Positions 62,629 through 64,000 of a DNA stretch of 64,000 nt are shown here, in pieces. A program made the position numbers and the translations under genes. Origin of the DNA: Blastobasis lacticolella (Eukaryota; Arthropoda; Insecta; Lepidoptera; Blastobasidae). Under the pieces are notes generated by a model, which ran no database searches, was not told the DNA's origin, and saw only the letters and a program-made list of their open reading frames with translations. The DNA lies in the NCBI GenBank assembly GCA_905147135.1, contig LR990067.1, positions 9,052,001-9,116,000 of the forward strand, in the 5' to 3' direction. Positions within the stretch are counted from its first letter, which is position 1. Each line of letters opens with the position of its first letter.

Positions 62629-62790
62629 CTACACGGCTAGCATAAGGGTGTCCGCGACACAGGTCGCGTCGTTAGAGAGCGTCGCTTTCCTTCACTCAAT
62701 ACTAAAATTAAAGATATAGGTAGCAGTATCTATGTCACACCTTTTGTCACTTATCGGTTCGCGAGAGCGCACTTGTGCTAGTCATGCTGG
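62629..62790. mobile_element. MITE family S, full copy 3
   Basis: CTACACGGCTAGCATAAGGG, CCGCGACACAGGTCGCG, TATCTATGTCACACCTTTTG, GCGAGAGCGCACTTGTGCTA. The most diverged of the three. Confidence 0.72.
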
Positions 62791-63284
62791 TACCATTTAA
62801 AGTTATTAAAAGTTGATATCAAACAATCTACGTATTTTAAAATAAATGATACATAATAATAATAAAATAATTCATGTCAAATTTTAAAGAATAAGTATGT
62901 CATATTTTAATGTCACTATGACTACGTATTTCAAATTAAATGATAAATAATAATATAATTATTATCAAAATAAAAAAGATTTACTTTAACAAGGTTATTA
63001 TTCGCTATAGGTTAGGGTAGGATAGGTTAGGCCTATTCTGATGTAGGTACTACTTACTAACTTGCACATTATTTTTGTTAATTAATTGCATGAAATTGAT
63101 GTAAGAAGTAATGGATTGATTTATTATATTGAATTTTATTTGTGCTCTGTGTTTTTCTGTTTTTTACAACCACGTGTGTAAAATATGAAATAATTATAAA
63201 TTGTTTTATTGATTTTAGATAATTATAATTTTTAATAGAAAATGGTTAAACAATAAGATTAAGTCCGACAACGATAATAATTAC
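62791..63284. other. Unassigned AT-rich stretch
   Basis: AAATGATA-ATAATAATA words repeat loosely (62850 and 62940). Minus-strand AATAAA hexamers near 63130-63145 and 63204 could end the transcript of the exon candidate at 63.8 kb. Confidence 0.35.
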
Positions 63285-63412
63285 CGTTATAGGCGCTGCC
63301 TTAATTGGCAACGGTCGTACAACAGGCGGTTTGAAGGTCCCCTATTGGTCGGGCGACGTCCGTCGTACGACCATAGTCGCACGACCGTTGCCAATTAGGA
63401 CTGCGCCTAACG
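63285..63412. mobile_element. 128-bp MITE (P9)
   Basis: Left CGTTATAGGCGCTGCC-TTAATTGGCAACGGTCG and right CGACCGTTGCCAATTAGGAC-TGCGCCTAACG: inverted arms of about 33 bp with four or so mismatches. Small inner CGTCCGTCGTACGAC palindrome. No ORF, target duplication unclear. Confidence 0.78.
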
Positions 63413-63827
63413 ACAAAATAAGAAATAAATATATTTTTTTTTTACTTTAAAGACCAATATTTCAGATGACTTATCATTGACAAGATATGTATACTGCTAA
63501 AATACTTGTTTTTTTTTGTTGTCGATTAACAATTATATCTTTCTTATTTTTACTTTACATACCTATTTGTTAGATGACATATCATACCCGAGAATTATAT
63601 ATATGAAGCCCTTAATTAATAGGCGTAGGTCCCTGCGGTAACATAGCAGTACTGTGGGCGAGGGTTTTGTGTTTATAACTTCTATGTTTTACTTTAGGAA
63701 ATAAATAGAAATAGTCAAACTACATCAACAAAGTGTCAAAACCATGCTGCTGCTACAAATCCAATGATGATTTTCAGAAAAAATATTATTAATATGACGA
63801 ATAAAACAAATAAATAAATCCAATAAT

Positions 63828-63959
63828 TTAATAGGGTTTCTTTTGTCCTCTAGCTTGCTTTCTCCATTCTGCTGCTTCCTGGTAGCGGTTTAGTAGCCAA
63901 TAGATCAAATTCCTGGACGGCCCATTCCCAAACGACCCCGTTCCCTGATGGCATGATTC
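63828..63959 (-). CDS. Candidate terminal exon (44 codons), unknown protein
   Basis: On the minus strand TTTTATTATTAATCTTGCAATAG (AG at 63960-63961) precedes a phase-0 frame reading ESCHQGTGSFGNGPSRNLIY, WLLNRYQEAAEWRKQARGQK, KPY and a TAA at 63828-63830. The second half has convincing protein composition: an amphipathic, basic C-terminus. Another frame starts with ATG (MPSGNGVVWEWAVQEFDLLA) but ends sooner. No family recognised. The block is not repeated in the window. Upstream exons would lie beyond the window edge. An LTR- or LINE-derived scrap is possible. Confidence 0.35.
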   Translation of the reverse strand, partial: ESCHQGTGSFGNGPSRNLIYWLLNRYQEAAEWRKQARGQKKPY

Positions 63960-64000
63960 CTATTGCAAGATTAATAATAAAATAAAAATAATTTATTTAA

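Noticed and set aside
1..64000. CRISPR array, operons, bacterial promoters or rRNA
   Set aside because: No spaced direct repeats of CRISPR type, no dense coding, no rRNA motifs; the tandem array at 52985 has contiguous 16-bp units and lies in a MITE.
1..64000. LTR retrotransposons or endogenous viral sequence
   Set aside because: No long direct terminal repeats with TG...CA ends, primer-binding sites, gag/pol motifs or other viral proteins were seen.

Overview
The window looks like noncoding, repeat-rich DNA from an insect, most likely a moth or butterfly. It is AT-rich and has no bacterial-style gene layout. Almost every recognisable piece is a fragment of an interspersed repeat: 5'-truncated non-LTR retrotransposon tails, tRNA-derived SINEs, short inverted-repeat DNA elements (MITEs) and foldbacks. 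Naming Lepidoptera rests on my memory of such repeat families (RTE-type LINEs with GAT-repeat tails, tRNA-derived SINEs, LINE tails carrying a WN-LP-VFP motif). No database search was possible. Nearly all ORFs of 60-180 codons read through repeats and are not genes.

Layout. 0.2-2.7 kb: LINE tails, an inverted SINE pair and a MITE nested in a SINE. 2.7-4.1 kb: two copies of a very uniform TA-flanked MITE (further copies at 37.5 and 59.6 kb). 4.6-6.2 kb: an RTE reverse-transcriptase scrap and a GAT-tailed SINE-like element nested in a tRNA-Gly-like SINE. 7-20 kb: scattered LINE tails, SINEs and one hAT-like element (11.8-12.2 kb). 21.5-24.0 kb: a segment bounded by a perfect 16-bp inverted repeat. 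It holds a decayed ORF, a CR1/L2-like RT scrap and, on the minus strand, two exon-like blocks with a canonical intron and a poly(A) signal. 24-40 kb: further SINEs, a second hAT-like element with 11 TTCGAA motifs (31.6-32.0 kb), a cluster of inverted-repeat elements (33.0-33.4 kb) and a 389-bp palindrome (36.8-37.2 kb). 41.8-42.7 kb: the longest coding remnant, an RTE-type reverse transcriptase with YADD, broken by stops. 43-59 kb: MITEs (one with a 16-bp tandem array), LINE tails, SINEs and local duplications. 60.6-62.8 kb: a cluster of one MITE family around a ~500-bp foldback.

Host genes. None can be proved. Three weak exon candidates are listed: a 38-nt GC-rich block with acceptor and donor on the plus strand (61.9 kb), a 44-codon terminal exon on the minus strand (63.8-64.0 kb), and a strong acceptor at 55.67 kb. 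If any is real, most of the window is intron or intergenic DNA of long, transposon-filled genes.

How the parts relate. RTE fragments, SINE family A and family F all end in GAT repeats, and the 3' end of F resembles the RTE tail at 52.7 kb. A simple reading is that the RTE LINE supplied the retrotransposition machinery for these SINEs. Nested insertions (MITE in SINE A, F in SINE B, LINE tail in SINE A, SINE B in MITE M) give a partial relative chronology.
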